From contig NZ_MEHJ01000001.1 in NCBI RefSeq assembly GCF_001746415.1, forward strand, positions 4,175,001-4,239,000: a DNA stretch of 64,000 bases, read 5' to 3'. The translations under genes and the position numbers were made by a program. Below, in pieces: positions 50,563-59,644 of this stretch. This DNA is from Streptomyces agglomeratus. Lineage in GTDB: Bacteria; Actinomycetota; Actinomycetes; Streptomycetales; Streptomycetaceae. Each line of letters begins with the position of its first letter. Positions within the stretch are counted from its first letter, which is position 1. The notes under the pieces were generated by a model, which made no database searches, was not told the DNA's origin, and worked only from the letters and a program-made list of their open reading frames with translations.

Positions 50563-51816
50563 GTGAAGGTCCTCGTCATCGGCGGCGGCGCCCGCGAACA
50601 CGCCCTGTGCCGCTCTCTGTCCCTCGATCCCGACGTCACCGCGCTGTACTGCGCCCCCGGCAACGCCGGCATCGCCGAGGTGGCCGAGCTGCACCCGGTC
50701 GACGCCCTCGACGGCGCCGCCGTGGCCCGCCTCGCCGGCGAGCTCGGCGCCGGCCTCGTCGTCGTCGGCCCGGAGGCGCCGCTCGTCGCGGGCGTCGCCG
50801 ACGCCGTGCGCGCGGCCGGTATCCCGTGCTTCGGCCCGTCCAAGGAGGCCGCCCAGCTGGAGGGCTCCAAGGCGTTCGCCAAGGACGTGATGGCCGCGGC
50901 GAACGTTCCCACCGCCCGCAGCTACGTCTGCACCACCCCCGAAGAGATCGACACGGCACTGGACGCCTTCGGCGCGCCGTACGTCGTGAAGGACGACGGT
51001 CTCGCCGCCGGCAAGGGCGTCGTCGTGACCGACGACCTCGCGGCGGCCCGCGACCACGCGCTCGCCTGCGACCGCGTGGTCATCGAGGAGTTCCTCGACG
51101 GCCCCGAGGTCTCCCTCTTCGCGATCACCGACGGTGTGACCGTCCTCCCGCTCCAGCCCGCGCAGGACTTCAAGCGCGCGCTCGACGGCGACGAGGGCCC
51201 GAACACCGGCGGCATGGGCGCGTACTCCCCGCTCCCGTGGGCCGACCCCAAGCTGGTCGACGAGGTCATGGCGACCGTCCTCCAGCCGACCGTGGACGAG
51301 CTCCGCCGCCGCGGCACTCCCTTCTCGGGGCTGCTGTACGCGGGTCTGGCGATCACCTCGCGCGGCGTACGGGTCATCGAGTTCAACGCCCGTTTCGGCG
51401 ACCCGGAGACCCAGGTGGTCCTGGCCCGTCTCAAGACCCCGCTGGCGAGCGTCCTGCTGCACTCCGCCAACGGCACTCTCGACGTCGAGCCGCCGCTGAC
51501 CTGGCGCGACGACGCCGCCGTGACGGTCGTCATCGCCTCGCACAACTACCCGGAAACGCCGCGCACGGGGGACCCGATCGAGGGCCTCGGCGAGGTCGCG
51601 GCCCAGGATGCGCCCCATGCGTACGTCCTGCACGCCGGCACGCGGCGCGAGGGCGACGCGATCGTGAGCGCGGGCGGCCGGGTGCTGTCCGTGACAGCGA
51701 CCGGCAAGGACCTCACCCAGGCCCGCGAGCGCGCGTACAAGGCCGTCTCCCGGATCCGCCTGGACGGCTCCCAGCACCGCACGGACATCGCCCAGAAGGC
51801 GGCAGCGGGGTCCTGA
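50563..51816 (+). CDS. purD: Phosphoribosylamine--glycine ligase
   Basis: 417 residues, normal length. N-domain [20 protein letters not shown], then the ATP-grasp blocks [40 protein letters not shown], and the metal-binding [20 protein letters not shown]. Catalyses formation of glycinamide ribonucleotide, step 2 of de novo purine synthesis. GTG 50563, 41 nt after dnaX. Other purine genes (purC, purSQL) lie further downstream in the window. Confidence 0.97.
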   Translation: MKVLVIGGGAREHALCRSLSLDPDVTALYCAPGNAGIAEVAELHPVDALDGAAVARLAGELGAGLVVVGPEAPLVAGVADAVRAAGIPCFGPSKEAAQLEGSKAFAKDVMAAANVPTARSYVCTTPEEIDTALDAFGAPYVVKDDGLAAGKGVVVTDDLAAARDHALACDRVVIEEFLDGPEVSLFAITDGVTVLPLQPAQDFKRALDGDEGPNTGGMGAYSPLPWADPKLVDEVMATVLQPTVDELRRRGTPFSGLLYAGLAITSRGVRVIEFNARFGDPETQVVLARLKTPLASVLLHSANGTLDVEPPLTWRDDAAVTVVIASHNYPETPRTGDPIEGLGEVAAQDAPHAYVLHAGTRREGDAIVSAGGRVLSVTATGKDLTQARERAYKAVSRIRLDGSQHRTDIAQKAAAGS

Positions 51817-52068
51817 CCACCCACTGCGCCCACTCCACTCACCCGGGCCACCGCGCCCTCTCCTGTTGCCGACCAAGTCAGCAGCTTTCCCCAAAGCCAT
51901 TCCATCGGGTGACCGCTGGTCCATCCGGCTGACGGCCGCCGAACCCCCAACTAGGGTGCGGCGCAAGCGTTCCGGCACTTGGCCCACCGACATTGCGATG
52001 TCAGTGACGGGTGCCACAGTGGGGGAGTGAGCAAAGCCGTCGCAGGGCGAAGGGGGTGACGTCCGGCC

Positions 52069-53703
52069 GTGTCCGGTACCGGTATGGGTGTGGAGAAGGG
52101 CGCGCGGTCCGCGCGTTCCAGGGCTCTCGCCGTGCTGCACATCCGCAGCACGGCGCTGGCCGTCGCCCTGCTTCCCGCGGCCGTCGCCGTCGTCCTGCTC
52201 GTGGGCGGCGCGACGGGTCACGCGGTCGGCGGGGGCTGGGACACCGCGCGCTGGGTGACGAGTGCGGTCGCGGTGGTGGCGCTGCTGGCGGCCGCCGCCG
52301 TGGGGGCCGTGATCGTACGGGCGAGACCCGCCACGAGTCCGACGGTGGAGGTCGCCGAACAGTCGGCGCCGGACCTCTACCGGCTCGTGCGCGACCTGGC
52401 GGACCGCCTGGAGGTCCCGGTGCCGTCCGCGATAGCGCTCACCCCGGACTGCGACAGCTGGCTGGAGGACCGTACGCACCCGGCGGCGTCGATACCGGGC
52501 GAGACCCCCCGGCGCCGCAGGTCCACGGAGGCCCCCGTGCTCGTCATCGGGTCGCCTTTCCTGTGGTGGATGCGGGTCGCCGAGCTGCGCGCGGTGCTCG
52601 CCCCGGTCGTCGCCGGTACGGGCCCCTCCGCGCACCCCGACATAGCCGCCGCCCGCCGCTTCGTACGCGGCCTGGACGCGGCGGTCGCGGTCGCGGCGGC
52701 CCCGGGGCAGAGCCTGCTGCGCCGTGTCCTCCTCGGTTTCGTCGGCCGGGTCTCCCGGCTTCTCCTGCGGAGCTGCCGCGTCCACGCGGCCGAGATGGAG
52801 CGCGGCGTGGCCGCCGCCGCTTCCGACCGCGCGCAGACCGTCGACTACGGCCTGCGGATCGTCGCCCAGGAGCAGGTCGGCCTGGCGTACGCTGGCTGGG
52901 ACCGGCTCCTGACCCGGGTCGCGCTGCCCGCCTGGCGGATGGGCCGCTGGCCCTCCCGCCTGGACGCGGGCGTCGTCTCGGCGCTCACCGAACTCTCGCG
53001 CCGCGACCGCCTGGCCGAGGGTTTCGCCTCCCGTCTGGGCGAGCGTCCGGCGTGCGATCTGCTCGAAGAGCCGGGCACGGTGGACGAGGCCGCGTCGCTC
53101 CTCGCCGCCCGCCTGTTCCACGGCGGCCCCGCCGAGCCGGGACCGGACTGGTCACCGGTGGACTGGAGCCATTACCCGGAAGAGGTCGTGGACCGTAAGT
53201 GGCGCGCGGACGCCGCCCGCCTGCACCGCGTCCTGGACACCATGGGCGTACGCCGCGCCACGGCCCCCACCCTCACCCGGGTAATGGACCACCTGTCGGC
53301 CGCCACGCCCCCCGACAACCCCGCGGCGGAGACACTGGCCGCCGCGATCGGCGCCGAGGTGGCCCGGGAAGAGGCCGCGGCCCCGCCGCCCGCCCCCCTG
53401 GGCGTCGACGCCGACGGGGACACCGGCCCCCTCCCGCTCCTGCCCCTGGTCCCGCCCAGAACGGGCCGCGACCTGCTGGCCGACCACGTCACCGCGATGG
53501 TCTGCTGCGCCGCGGTGGACACGGCCGGCGCGACCCCGGGCCTGGACTGGCTCGACGGCCCCACGCTCCTGGTGGACGGCGAAAAGCGCGCGGACCTCGG
53601 CTCCCCGGTCCTGACCCTCGTGGAGGACGGCGACGCGACACCACTGCGCTCCTGGCTGGCCTCAGTAGGAGTACGCCCGGAAAAAACAGTCCGCCTGGTC
53701 TGA
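52069..53703 (+). CDS. Membrane-anchored protein of unknown function
   Basis: 544 residues. Two N-terminal hydrophobic helices (ALAVALLPAAVAVVLLVGGA and VTSAVAVVALLAAAAVGAVI) precede a long cytoplasmic part. Segments such as LYRLVRDLADRLEVPVPSAI, SPFLWWMRVAELRAVLAPVV and RAQTVDYGLRIVAQEQVGLA resemble the frame of M48-type peptidases, but no HExxH is present, so any peptidase relation is degenerate. The C-terminal third carries Pro/Ala-rich stretches. It sits between purD and purC in what I recall as a conserved streptomycete arrangement. GTG 52069 start; ATG 52084 possible. Confidence 0.8.
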   Translation: MSGTGMGVEKGARSARSRALAVLHIRSTALAVALLPAAVAVVLLVGGATGHAVGGGWDTARWVTSAVAVVALLAAAAVGAVIVRARPATSPTVEVAEQSAPDLYRLVRDLADRLEVPVPSAIALTPDCDSWLEDRTHPAASIPGETPRRRRSTEAPVLVIGSPFLWWMRVAELRAVLAPVVAGTGPSAHPDIAAARRFVRGLDAAVAVAAAPGQSLLRRVLLGFVGRVSRLLLRSCRVHAAEMERGVAAAASDRAQTVDYGLRIVAQEQVGLAYAGWDRLLTRVALPAWRMGRWPSRLDAGVVSALTELSRRDRLAEGFASRLGERPACDLLEEPGTVDEAASLLAARLFHGGPAEPGPDWSPVDWSHYPEEVVDRKWRADAARLHRVLDTMGVRRATAPTLTRVMDHLSAATPPDNPAAETLAAAIGAEVAREEAAAPPPAPLGVDADGDTGPLPLLPLVPPRTGRDLLADHVTAMVCCAAVDTAGATPGLDWLDGPTLLVDGEKRADLGSPVLTLVEDGDATPLRSWLASVGVRPEKTVRLV

Positions 53704-53719
53704 CCCCGGCACAGACCCA

Positions 53720-53965
53720 CCGCACTCCACGGTGCCGGGAGGGGCCGTGTCGGGGCGCTCCCCGCAGGGTGTCGAACGCAACGACCGCGAACACACCGCA
53801 GCGCTGCCCGAAGGTTCGGCACCCGAGGAGACGCCCCGACGCGGCACCGACCCCAGCGCCTCTGCCCCGAAGCCCCCGCGATGCACTCCACGGTGCCGGG
53901 AGGACGCGGCACCGACCCCGAAGCCCCGGACCACTCGGCCCTGCCGCACTCCACGGCACCGACCC
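53720..53965 (-). repeat. GC-rich dispersed repeat, copy B
   Basis: This is the inverted counterpart of 8030-8300. It shares an identical block of about 40 bp (around 53811-53855), the CTGCGGGGAGCGCCCC block, the GTGGAGTGCGG block and the GAGTGGTCCGGGG block. Relative to copy A it holds an extra internal duplication of about 70 bp (GGGTCGGTGCCG unit repeated). It follows the membrane-protein gene. The rest of the 53704-54198 gap shows no convincing gene. Confidence 0.8.
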
Positions 53966-54198
53966 CGAAGCCACCGCACCGAAGGCCCCAGCCCCCGCCC
54001 CCGCGCCCCCGTCGCGCCCCGCCCGCGCTCCCTCACCACCCCCTTACCACGACACCCTCGTACCGGAGGCTGAGGTTCCGTTAACGTCAATTCGCGACGA
54101 ACGGTGACGGAGTGCGTGCGTTATGTGATGTGCTGGGGGCCAGTAGCTGACAAGTGACGCATCACAGTTGTCTCGGGGGCTAGAGGGAGGGAAGCGGC

Positions 54199-55706
54199 AT
54201 GGGGGACGAGTTTATCCGGCGCTGGGAATCGGGCGCGCTCGCCCATGCCGTGTCGGACCCGTTCGGGCAGGGCCCCCTGCCCTGGCTGCGCGGCAGCGAG
54301 CACTACTTCAGCGACAGCGGCCAGGTCATCCCCTGGTACGCCGAGCCCACGGAAGGCGCCGACCACCGCGACCCCGTCACCGGAGCCCGCCTCCCGCAGC
54401 CCCGCTCCGCTTCCACCGGCGGCCCCCGCACCGCCGACGACGTACGGCAGCAGATCAAAGGCTTCGCGTCACCCGGCGCGGCCGCCCCCGGCGAGGCGAT
54501 CGACTTCCACATCACGGTGGACCCGCCCCAGCAGTTCTCCGTGGACATCTACCGGATCGGCCACTACGGCGGCGACGGCGCGGCGAAGATCACCACCAGC
54601 CCCCGCCTGTCCGGCATCGTCCAGCCGGCCCCGCTCACCGCCGACCGCACGGTCTCCTGCCACCACTGGTGGCTGTCCTGGCGCCTCCAGATCCCGGACT
54701 TCTGGAGCATCGGGGCGTACGTGGCCGTGCTGACCACTGCCGACGGCTACCGCTCGCACATCCCCTTCACGGTCCGCGACAGCCACCCGGCCGACCTGCT
54801 CCTGCTCCTCCCGGACATCACGTGGCAGGCGTACAACCTCTACCCGGAGGACGGCCGCACCGGCGCCAGCCTGTACCACGCGTGGGACAGCATGGGCCGG
54901 CTCCTGGGCGAGGAGCAGGCGGCCATGACGGTCTCCTTCGACCGCCCGTACGCGGGCGCGGGCCTCCCACTGCACGTGGGCCACGCGTACGACTTCATCC
55001 GCTGGGCCGAGCGCTACGGCTACGACCTGGCGTACGCGGACGCCCGCGACCTGCACGCCGGCCGCATCGACCCGACCCGCTACCGGGGCCTGGTGTTCCC
55101 GGGCCACGACGAGTACTGGTCGGCCCCCATGCGCCGCACCACGGAACTCGCACGCGAATCCGGCACCTCACTCGTCTTCCTCTCGGCGAACACGATGTAC
55201 TGGCAGGTCGAGCTCGCCCCCTCCGCGTCCGGCACCGCCGACCGCCTCCTCACCTGTCGCAAGCGCCGAGCCCCCGGCAAGGCCGCCCTGTGGCGCGAGA
55301 TCGACCGCCCCGAGCAGCAGCTCCTGGGAATCCAGTACGCCGGAAGGGTCCCGGAGCCCAGGCCCCTGGTCGTACGCAACGCGGACCACTGGCTGTGGGA
55401 CGCGACCGGCGCCCACGAGAACGACGAGATCGAGGGCCTGGTGGCGGGCGAGGCCGACCGCTACTTCCCCCGCACGCAGCTCCCGAGCACCAGGAACGGA
55501 TCCTGCTCGCCCATTCCCCGTACGAGGACAGCGAGGGCCACCGCCGCCACCAGGAGACCTCGCTCTACCGCGCCCCCAGCGGCGCCCTGGTCTTCGCCTC
55601 CGGCACCTTCGCCTGGTCGCCAGCGCTGGACCGCCCCGGCCATGTGGACCCGCGCATCCAGCGCGCGACGGCGAACCTCCTGGACCGCATCTGCAAACGC
55701 GACTGA
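54199..55706 (+). pseudogene. N,N-dimethylformamidase large-subunit-like protein, apparent frameshift
   Basis: The upstream frame from ATG 54199 (GGAGGG at 7 nt) gives about 430 residues of the dimethylformamidase beta-subunit-like family: FSVDIYRIGHYGGDGAAKIT, LLLLLPDITWQAYNLYPEDG, RYRGLVFPGHDEYWSAPMRR and LVFLSANTMYWQVELAP. After DRYFPRTQLP (about 55480) the frame becomes non-coding in character. The expected end, EHQERILLAHSPY, ETSLYRAPSGALVFASGTFA and DPRIQRATANLLDRICKRD, continues in the neighbouring frame to 55706. One base seems missing between 55467 and 55490. Without it the frame runs on into purC, giving a false 830-residue fusion. Substrate of the family here unknown. Confidence 0.83.
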
Positions 55707-55791
55707 CCGACGCACCGCCCCCGCCCCGACACCCGCGCTCCGCATACGGGAGAATCGGAAGCGTTCCTGGATCAACCTACGCGGAGGAACC

Positions 55792-56691
55792 GTGTCCGGA
55801 TTCGTAGAAAAGCCCGAGCCGCTCCAGCTGCCGGGCCTGACCCACCTCCACACGGGCAAGGTGCGTGACCTCTACCAGAACGAGGCCGGCGACCTCGTGA
55901 TGGTCGCCAGCGACCGCATCTCCGCGTACGACTGGGTACTGCCCACCGAGATCCCCGACAAGGGCCGGGTGCTCACCCAGCTCTCGCTCTGGTGGTTCGA
56001 CCAGCTCGCGGACCTCGCCCCGAACCACGTGATCTCCACCGACCTTCCCGACGGCGCCCCGGCCGACTGGGCCGGCCGTACGCTCATCTGCAAGTCCCTG
56101 CGGATGGTGCCGGTCGAGTGCGTGGCCCGCGGCTACCTCACCGGTTCGGGCCTCGTGGAGTACAAGGAATCAAGGACCGTCTGCGGCCTCGCCCTCCCCG
56201 AGGGCCTGACCGACGGCTCCGAGCTGCCGGCCCCGATCTTCACGCCCGCCACGAAGGCGGCGGTCGGCGACCACGACGAGAACGTCAGCTACGAGGAAGT
56301 GGCCCGCCAGGTCGGCGCCGAGACCGCCGCCCAGCTGCGCCAGATGACCCTCGCCATCTACAGCCGGGCCCGCGACATCGCCCGCGACCGGGGCATCGTC
56401 CTCGCCGACACGAAGTTCGAGTTCGGCTTCGACGGCGACGAGCTGATCATCGCCGACGAGGTGCTGACCCCGGATTCCTCGCGTTTCTGGCCCGCCGCCA
56501 CCTGGGAGCCGGGCCACGCACAGCCCTCGTACGACAAGCAGTACGTCCGCGACTGGCTGACCTCGCCGGCCTCCGGCTGGGACCGCAAGGCGGAACTGCC
56601 GCCGCCCGCGCTTCCGCAGGAGATCGTCGACGCCACCCGGGCGAAGTACCTGGAGGCGTACGAACTCCTCACCGGCACCACGTGGTCGTAG
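55792..56691 (+). CDS. purC: Phosphoribosylaminoimidazole-succinocarboxamide synthase
   Basis: 299 residues. THLHTGKVRDLYQNEAGDLV, MVASDRISAYDWVLPTEIPD, VPVECVARGYLTGSGLVEYK, LADTKFEFGFDGDELIIADE and TPDSSRFWPAATWEPG are the SAICAR synthetase signatures. Couples CAIR with aspartate in de novo purine synthesis. Start GTG 55792 with GGAGG at 5 nt, exactly where homology begins, even though the frame is open far upstream because of the frameshift in the preceding gene. Confidence 0.96.
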   Translation: MSGFVEKPEPLQLPGLTHLHTGKVRDLYQNEAGDLVMVASDRISAYDWVLPTEIPDKGRVLTQLSLWWFDQLADLAPNHVISTDLPDGAPADWAGRTLICKSLRMVPVECVARGYLTGSGLVEYKESRTVCGLALPEGLTDGSELPAPIFTPATKAAVGDHDENVSYEEVARQVGAETAAQLRQMTLAIYSRARDIARDRGIVLADTKFEFGFDGDELIIADEVLTPDSSRFWPAATWEPGHAQPSYDKQYVRDWLTSPASGWDRKAELPPPALPQEIVDATRAKYLEAYELLTGTTWS

Positions 56692-56697
56692 CAACGC

Positions 56698-56732
56698 AGA
56701 AGGCCCCGGTCGTGGTGACCGGGGCCTTCTGA
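56698..56732 (+). terminator. Terminator after purC
   Basis: CAGAAGGCCCCGGTC pairs with GACCGGGGCCTTCTG in a near-perfect hairpin beginning 6 nt after the purC stop. It also lies just downstream of the minus-strand tRNA-Gly, so it may serve both. Confidence 0.85.
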
Positions 56733-56737
56733 CTCTG

Positions 56738-56810
56738 AGCGGACGACCAGGTTCGAACTGGCGACCTCAACCTTGGCAAGGTTGCGCTCTACCAACTGAG
56801 CTACGTCCGC
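56738..56810 (-). tRNA. tRNA-Gly (anticodon GCC), copy 1
   Basis: Acceptor GCGGACG/CGTCCGC, discriminator T. Anticodon stem CAACC/GGTTG around TTGCCAA, giving GCC. T loop TTCGAAC. 73 nt. Confidence 0.95.
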
Positions 56811-56839
56811 ATGCACTGTGTTGCCGTGTGCGTTGCCAA

Positions 56840-57616
56840 CTATACCCAACCTCGCTCGCGTGCGAGGCGCACCGCGGCATGACGATTTTCCGCACCCAGT
56901 TTCGAGGCGGCCGAGGACAGGTAGTTCCGGACCGTCCCGGGCGACAGCGCGGCCCGCTCGGCGATCTCCGCGACGGGCGCCCCGTCCGCCGCCAGCTCCA
57001 GCACTTCCGCCTCGCGCGCGGTCAGCGGCGAGTCCCCGGCGGAGATCGCGTCGGCCGCCAACTCCGGGTCCACGTAACGGTTTCCGTCCCGTACGCTCCG
57101 GATCAGCTCGGCCAGCCGCTGCGCGCTGACGGTCTTCGGCACGAAGGCCCGCACCCCCGCCGCGAGCGCCCGTTTCAGGTGGCCGGGCCGCCCGTGGCTG
57201 GTCACGATCATGCAGCGGCAGCCGGGCAGCTCGGCCCGCAGGGTTGTGGCCACACTCACACCGTCGGCGCCCGGCATCTGGAGATCAAGGACGGCGACGT
57301 CCGGCCGGTGCGCCCGCGCCATCGCTATCGCCTCGGGGCCGGTGGCCGCCTGGGCGACGACGACGAGGTCGTCCTCCAGCCCGAGGAGCGCGGCGAGGGC
57401 TCCCCGGATCAGATGCTCGTCGTCGGCGAGCAGCACCCGAACCGGCCTTCCGCCGGACCCGCGCCCCTCATCCCCACCCACGGCACGACCACCCGACCCA
57501 GCACCGTCCACCGCACCGCCACCCACTCCGGCACCCCCCACACCGGCACCACCCACCGCACCGCCACCCACTCCGGCACCTCCCGCACCAGTGTTACCCG
57601 CCCCGGTACCGCTCAC
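56840..57616 (-). CDS. NarL/DesR-type response regulator
   Basis: 258 residues. The receiver (about 58-170) has VRVLLADDEHLIRGALAALL, the phospho-Asp in VAVLDLQMPGADG, VTSHGRPGHLKRALAAGVRA and the Lys of FVPKTVSAQ. The C-terminal LuxR helix-turn-helix reads LTAREAEVLELAADGAPVAE, then SPGTVRNYLSSAASKLGAEN. The first 57 residues are an unusual Gly/Ala/Val-only tract encoded by imperfect repeats; a start nearer the receiver is possible, although the GTG at 57616 overlaps the kinase stop (GTGA). Regulates, by inference, the adjacent ABC exporter or membrane-lipid genes. Confidence 0.9.
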   Translation of the reverse strand: MSGTGAGNTGAGGAGVGGGAVGGAGVGGAGVGGGAVDGAGSGGRAVGGDEGRGSGGRPVRVLLADDEHLIRGALAALLGLEDDLVVVAQAATGPEAIAMARAHRPDVAVLDLQMPGADGVSVATTLRAELPGCRCMIVTSHGRPGHLKRALAAGVRAFVPKTVSAQRLAELIRSVRDGNRYVDPELAADAISAGDSPLTAREAEVLELAADGAPVAEIAERAALSPGTVRNYLSSAASKLGAENRHAAVRLARERGWV

Positions 57617-58833
57617 CGCAGCACCTCCCGTACCAGCGGCACCTCGGCCGTGAGCCGGAACCGCCCGCCCGCGGCCGGCCCCGCCCGCAGCGTCCCGCCG
57701 ACCGCGCTCAGCCGCTCCCGGAGCCCCGCGATCCCCGACCCGGGAGTCGCCGAGGCGCTCACCTCACCCGCACCGTCGTTCTCCACGACCAGCACCGCCC
57801 GCTCCCCGTCCGCCGTCAGCCGCACCGTGCAGTTGCGGGCGTCCCCGTGCCGCAGCACATTGGTCGTCGCCTCCCGTACGACCCACCCGAGCGCCGACTG
57901 CACGCCGGCCGGAAGCTGCACCCCGGCCTCCCGCTCCATCCGGCACGCGATGCCCGCCGCACTCAGCACGCCCCGTGCCCCTTCCAGTTCGGCGGGCAGA
58001 TCCGCCGCACGGTAGCCCCGTACGAGCTCACGCACCTCGCGCTGCGACTCCTGGGCGATCCGCTGCACCTCGGCCATCTGGTCGGCGGCCTCCGGCCGGC
58101 CGCGCCGCGCCAGCTGCACCGCCAGCTCGCTCTTGAGCGCGATGACGGCGAGATTGCGGCCCATAACGTCGTGCATGTCCCGTCCGAAACGCAGCCGCTC
58201 CTCGGCCACCGCGAGCCGCGCCGACACGTCACGGGCCTTGTCCAGCTCGCGGATGACCGCCATGAACCAGGCCGACGACCGCGTGGTGATCAGCGCGATC
58301 AGCCCTATGACGACCACGACCACCGCCCCGGCCACCGCCGCCGACGCGGGCGCGCCGGTGGCGGCGAGCGCCCCGGCGATCAGCACCGCGACCACCGACG
58401 TCCCGAGCACCAGGCGCCGCAGGGTCGACAGCATGTACGTCGACATGGCCGTCGTGAGCAGGGTGTACGGGAGTATCCCCACCAGAGCCGAGCCGTCGTC
58501 CCGAACTCCGTCGGTCGCCCGGAGGGCCAGGACGAACCCCGCCGAAGCGCCGCCCAGCGCCAGCGAGGCCAGGGCCGAACGCCACGGGGTCGGCGCCCCC
58601 TCGATGTAGTGCGCGAGCCCGTGGTGGATGGTGTGCATAGCGACGGCGCACTGAGCCACGGTGAGGGCGATCAGCCCGCGGGCGAGGGCGACGGAATCGG
58701 AGTCGTGGCCGAGCTCCTGTGTGAGTGGCGTGAGCATGCCGAGGGACATGAGCCACGGCAGCACATACAGCAGCACCCGCATGTACAGGTCGAGCTTCCC
58801 CGCCTGAGTGCGCTTGCCCCAGAACCCCTTCAT
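57613..58833 (-). CDS. DesK-type sensor histidine kinase
   Basis: 406 residues. Six hydrophobic helices occupy about 15-200. The HisKA_3 phosphoacceptor is in RLRFGRDMHDVMGRNLAVIA, and the ATPase domain has WVVREATTNVLRHGDARNCT (N box), LVVENDGAG and SGIAGLRERLSAVGGTL (G box). Multi-helix sensor plus HisKA_3 is the DesK (membrane-fluidity sensor) architecture. ATG 58833 follows GGGGGACGGGG. Coupled to the response regulator downstream by a 4-nt overlap and preceded by the ABC exporter genes on the same strand. Confidence 0.92.
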   Translation of the reverse strand: MKGFWGKRTQAGKLDLYMRVLLYVLPWLMSLGMLTPLTQELGHDSDSVALARGLIALTVAQCAVAMHTIHHGLAHYIEGAPTPWRSALASLALGGASAGFVLALRATDGVRDDGSALVGILPYTLLTTAMSTYMLSTLRRLVLGTSVVAVLIAGALAATGAPASAAVAGAVVVVVIGLIALITTRSSAWFMAVIRELDKARDVSARLAVAEERLRFGRDMHDVMGRNLAVIALKSELAVQLARRGRPEAADQMAEVQRIAQESQREVRELVRGYRAADLPAELEGARGVLSAAGIACRMEREAGVQLPAGVQSALGWVVREATTNVLRHGDARNCTVRLTADGERAVLVVENDGAGEVSASATPGSGIAGLRERLSAVGGTLRAGPAAGGRFRLTAEVPLVREVLR

Positions 58834-58876
58834 CCCCGTCCCCCGATTCCCGGCGCCACCGCCCCGCCCCCGTCCG

Positions 58877-59644
58877 TTACCGCCGCGGTTCCCACCGGAA
58901 CCACCGCCGCACCGCGACCACTGACAGTACGGTCCACGCCACCGCCGTGCCGACCGACCCCAGCGCCTCGTACACGCCCAACTGCCCACTCCAGCCGCCC
59001 CGCACGAGCTCCACCACCGGCGACAGCGGCAGCAGCTCCAGCACCGAGGCCACTCTGTCCGGCAGCAGCTCAAGCGGCACGACGACGCCGGAGCCCACCA
59101 GCGAGATCAGCATCAGCGGCATGATCGTGATCTGGGCTCCCTCGGCGGACCGGGTGAACACCGTGGTCAGGGCCGCCATCCCGCTCGTGACCACCAGCCC
59201 CAGCAGCACACCGGCCACCACCCACACCGGATCGGCCGGCATGTCCATCCCCAGCACCGCCGCGCCCGCGACCATCAGCACCACGCACTGCGCCAGCCCG
59301 GCCACCAGCGTGGCGGCGGCCGTGCCGGCCAGGATCTCGGCGTCGCTCAGCTCCCCCGTGCGCAGCCGCTTCAGTACGAGCTCCTCGCGGCGCACCACGT
59401 AGACCGTGACCAGCGCCGAGTACACCCCGAAGAGCAGGACGAACGCCACGGCCATCGGCATCATCGCCTCCCCCAGCGAGAGCCCCGCCTCTGCGAGGTC
59501 CAGGTCCTCGACGACCGGCCGCATCGAGTACGTCATGGCCACCGGAACCACCAGCGCCGTGAGGAGTACCGCCTTGTGGCGTACGAGCAGGGTCAGTTCG
59601 GCCCGCGTCAGAGCCGCCATACGTCCTGTGACAGCGGTACTCAT
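58877..59644 (-). CDS. ABC-2 type transporter permease
   Basis: 255 residues, six membrane helices: ALTRAELTLLVRHKAVLLTA at the N-terminus, YVVRREELVLKRLRTGELSD (the coupling loop with the ELxLKRLRTG motif of DrrB-like permeases), then LISLVGSGVVVPLELLPDRV near TM5. ATG 59644 overlaps the ATPase stop (ATGA). Pairs with the ATPase upstream; together with the DesKR-like genes it forms the common actinobacterial exporter-sensor module. Confidence 0.92.
   Translation of the reverse strand: MSTAVTGRMAALTRAELTLLVRHKAVLLTALVVPVAMTYSMRPVVEDLDLAEAGLSLGEAMMPMAVAFVLLFGVYSALVTVYVVRREELVLKRLRTGELSDAEILAGTAAATLVAGLAQCVVLMVAGAAVLGMDMPADPVWVVAGVLLGLVVTSGMAALTTVFTRSAEGAQITIMPLMLISLVGSGVVVPLELLPDRVASVLELLPLSPVVELVRGGWSGQLGVYEALGSVGTAVAWTVLSVVAVRRWFRWEPRR

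Noticed and set aside
52069..53703. Active M48 metalloprotease
   Set aside because: No HExxH zinc motif can be found in the translated sequence.
54199..56691. An 830-residue dimethylformamidase-PurC fusion protein
   Set aside because: The middle 90 residues are out-of-frame translation; purC has its own GGAGG site and start at 55792, and the missing C-terminus exists in the next frame.
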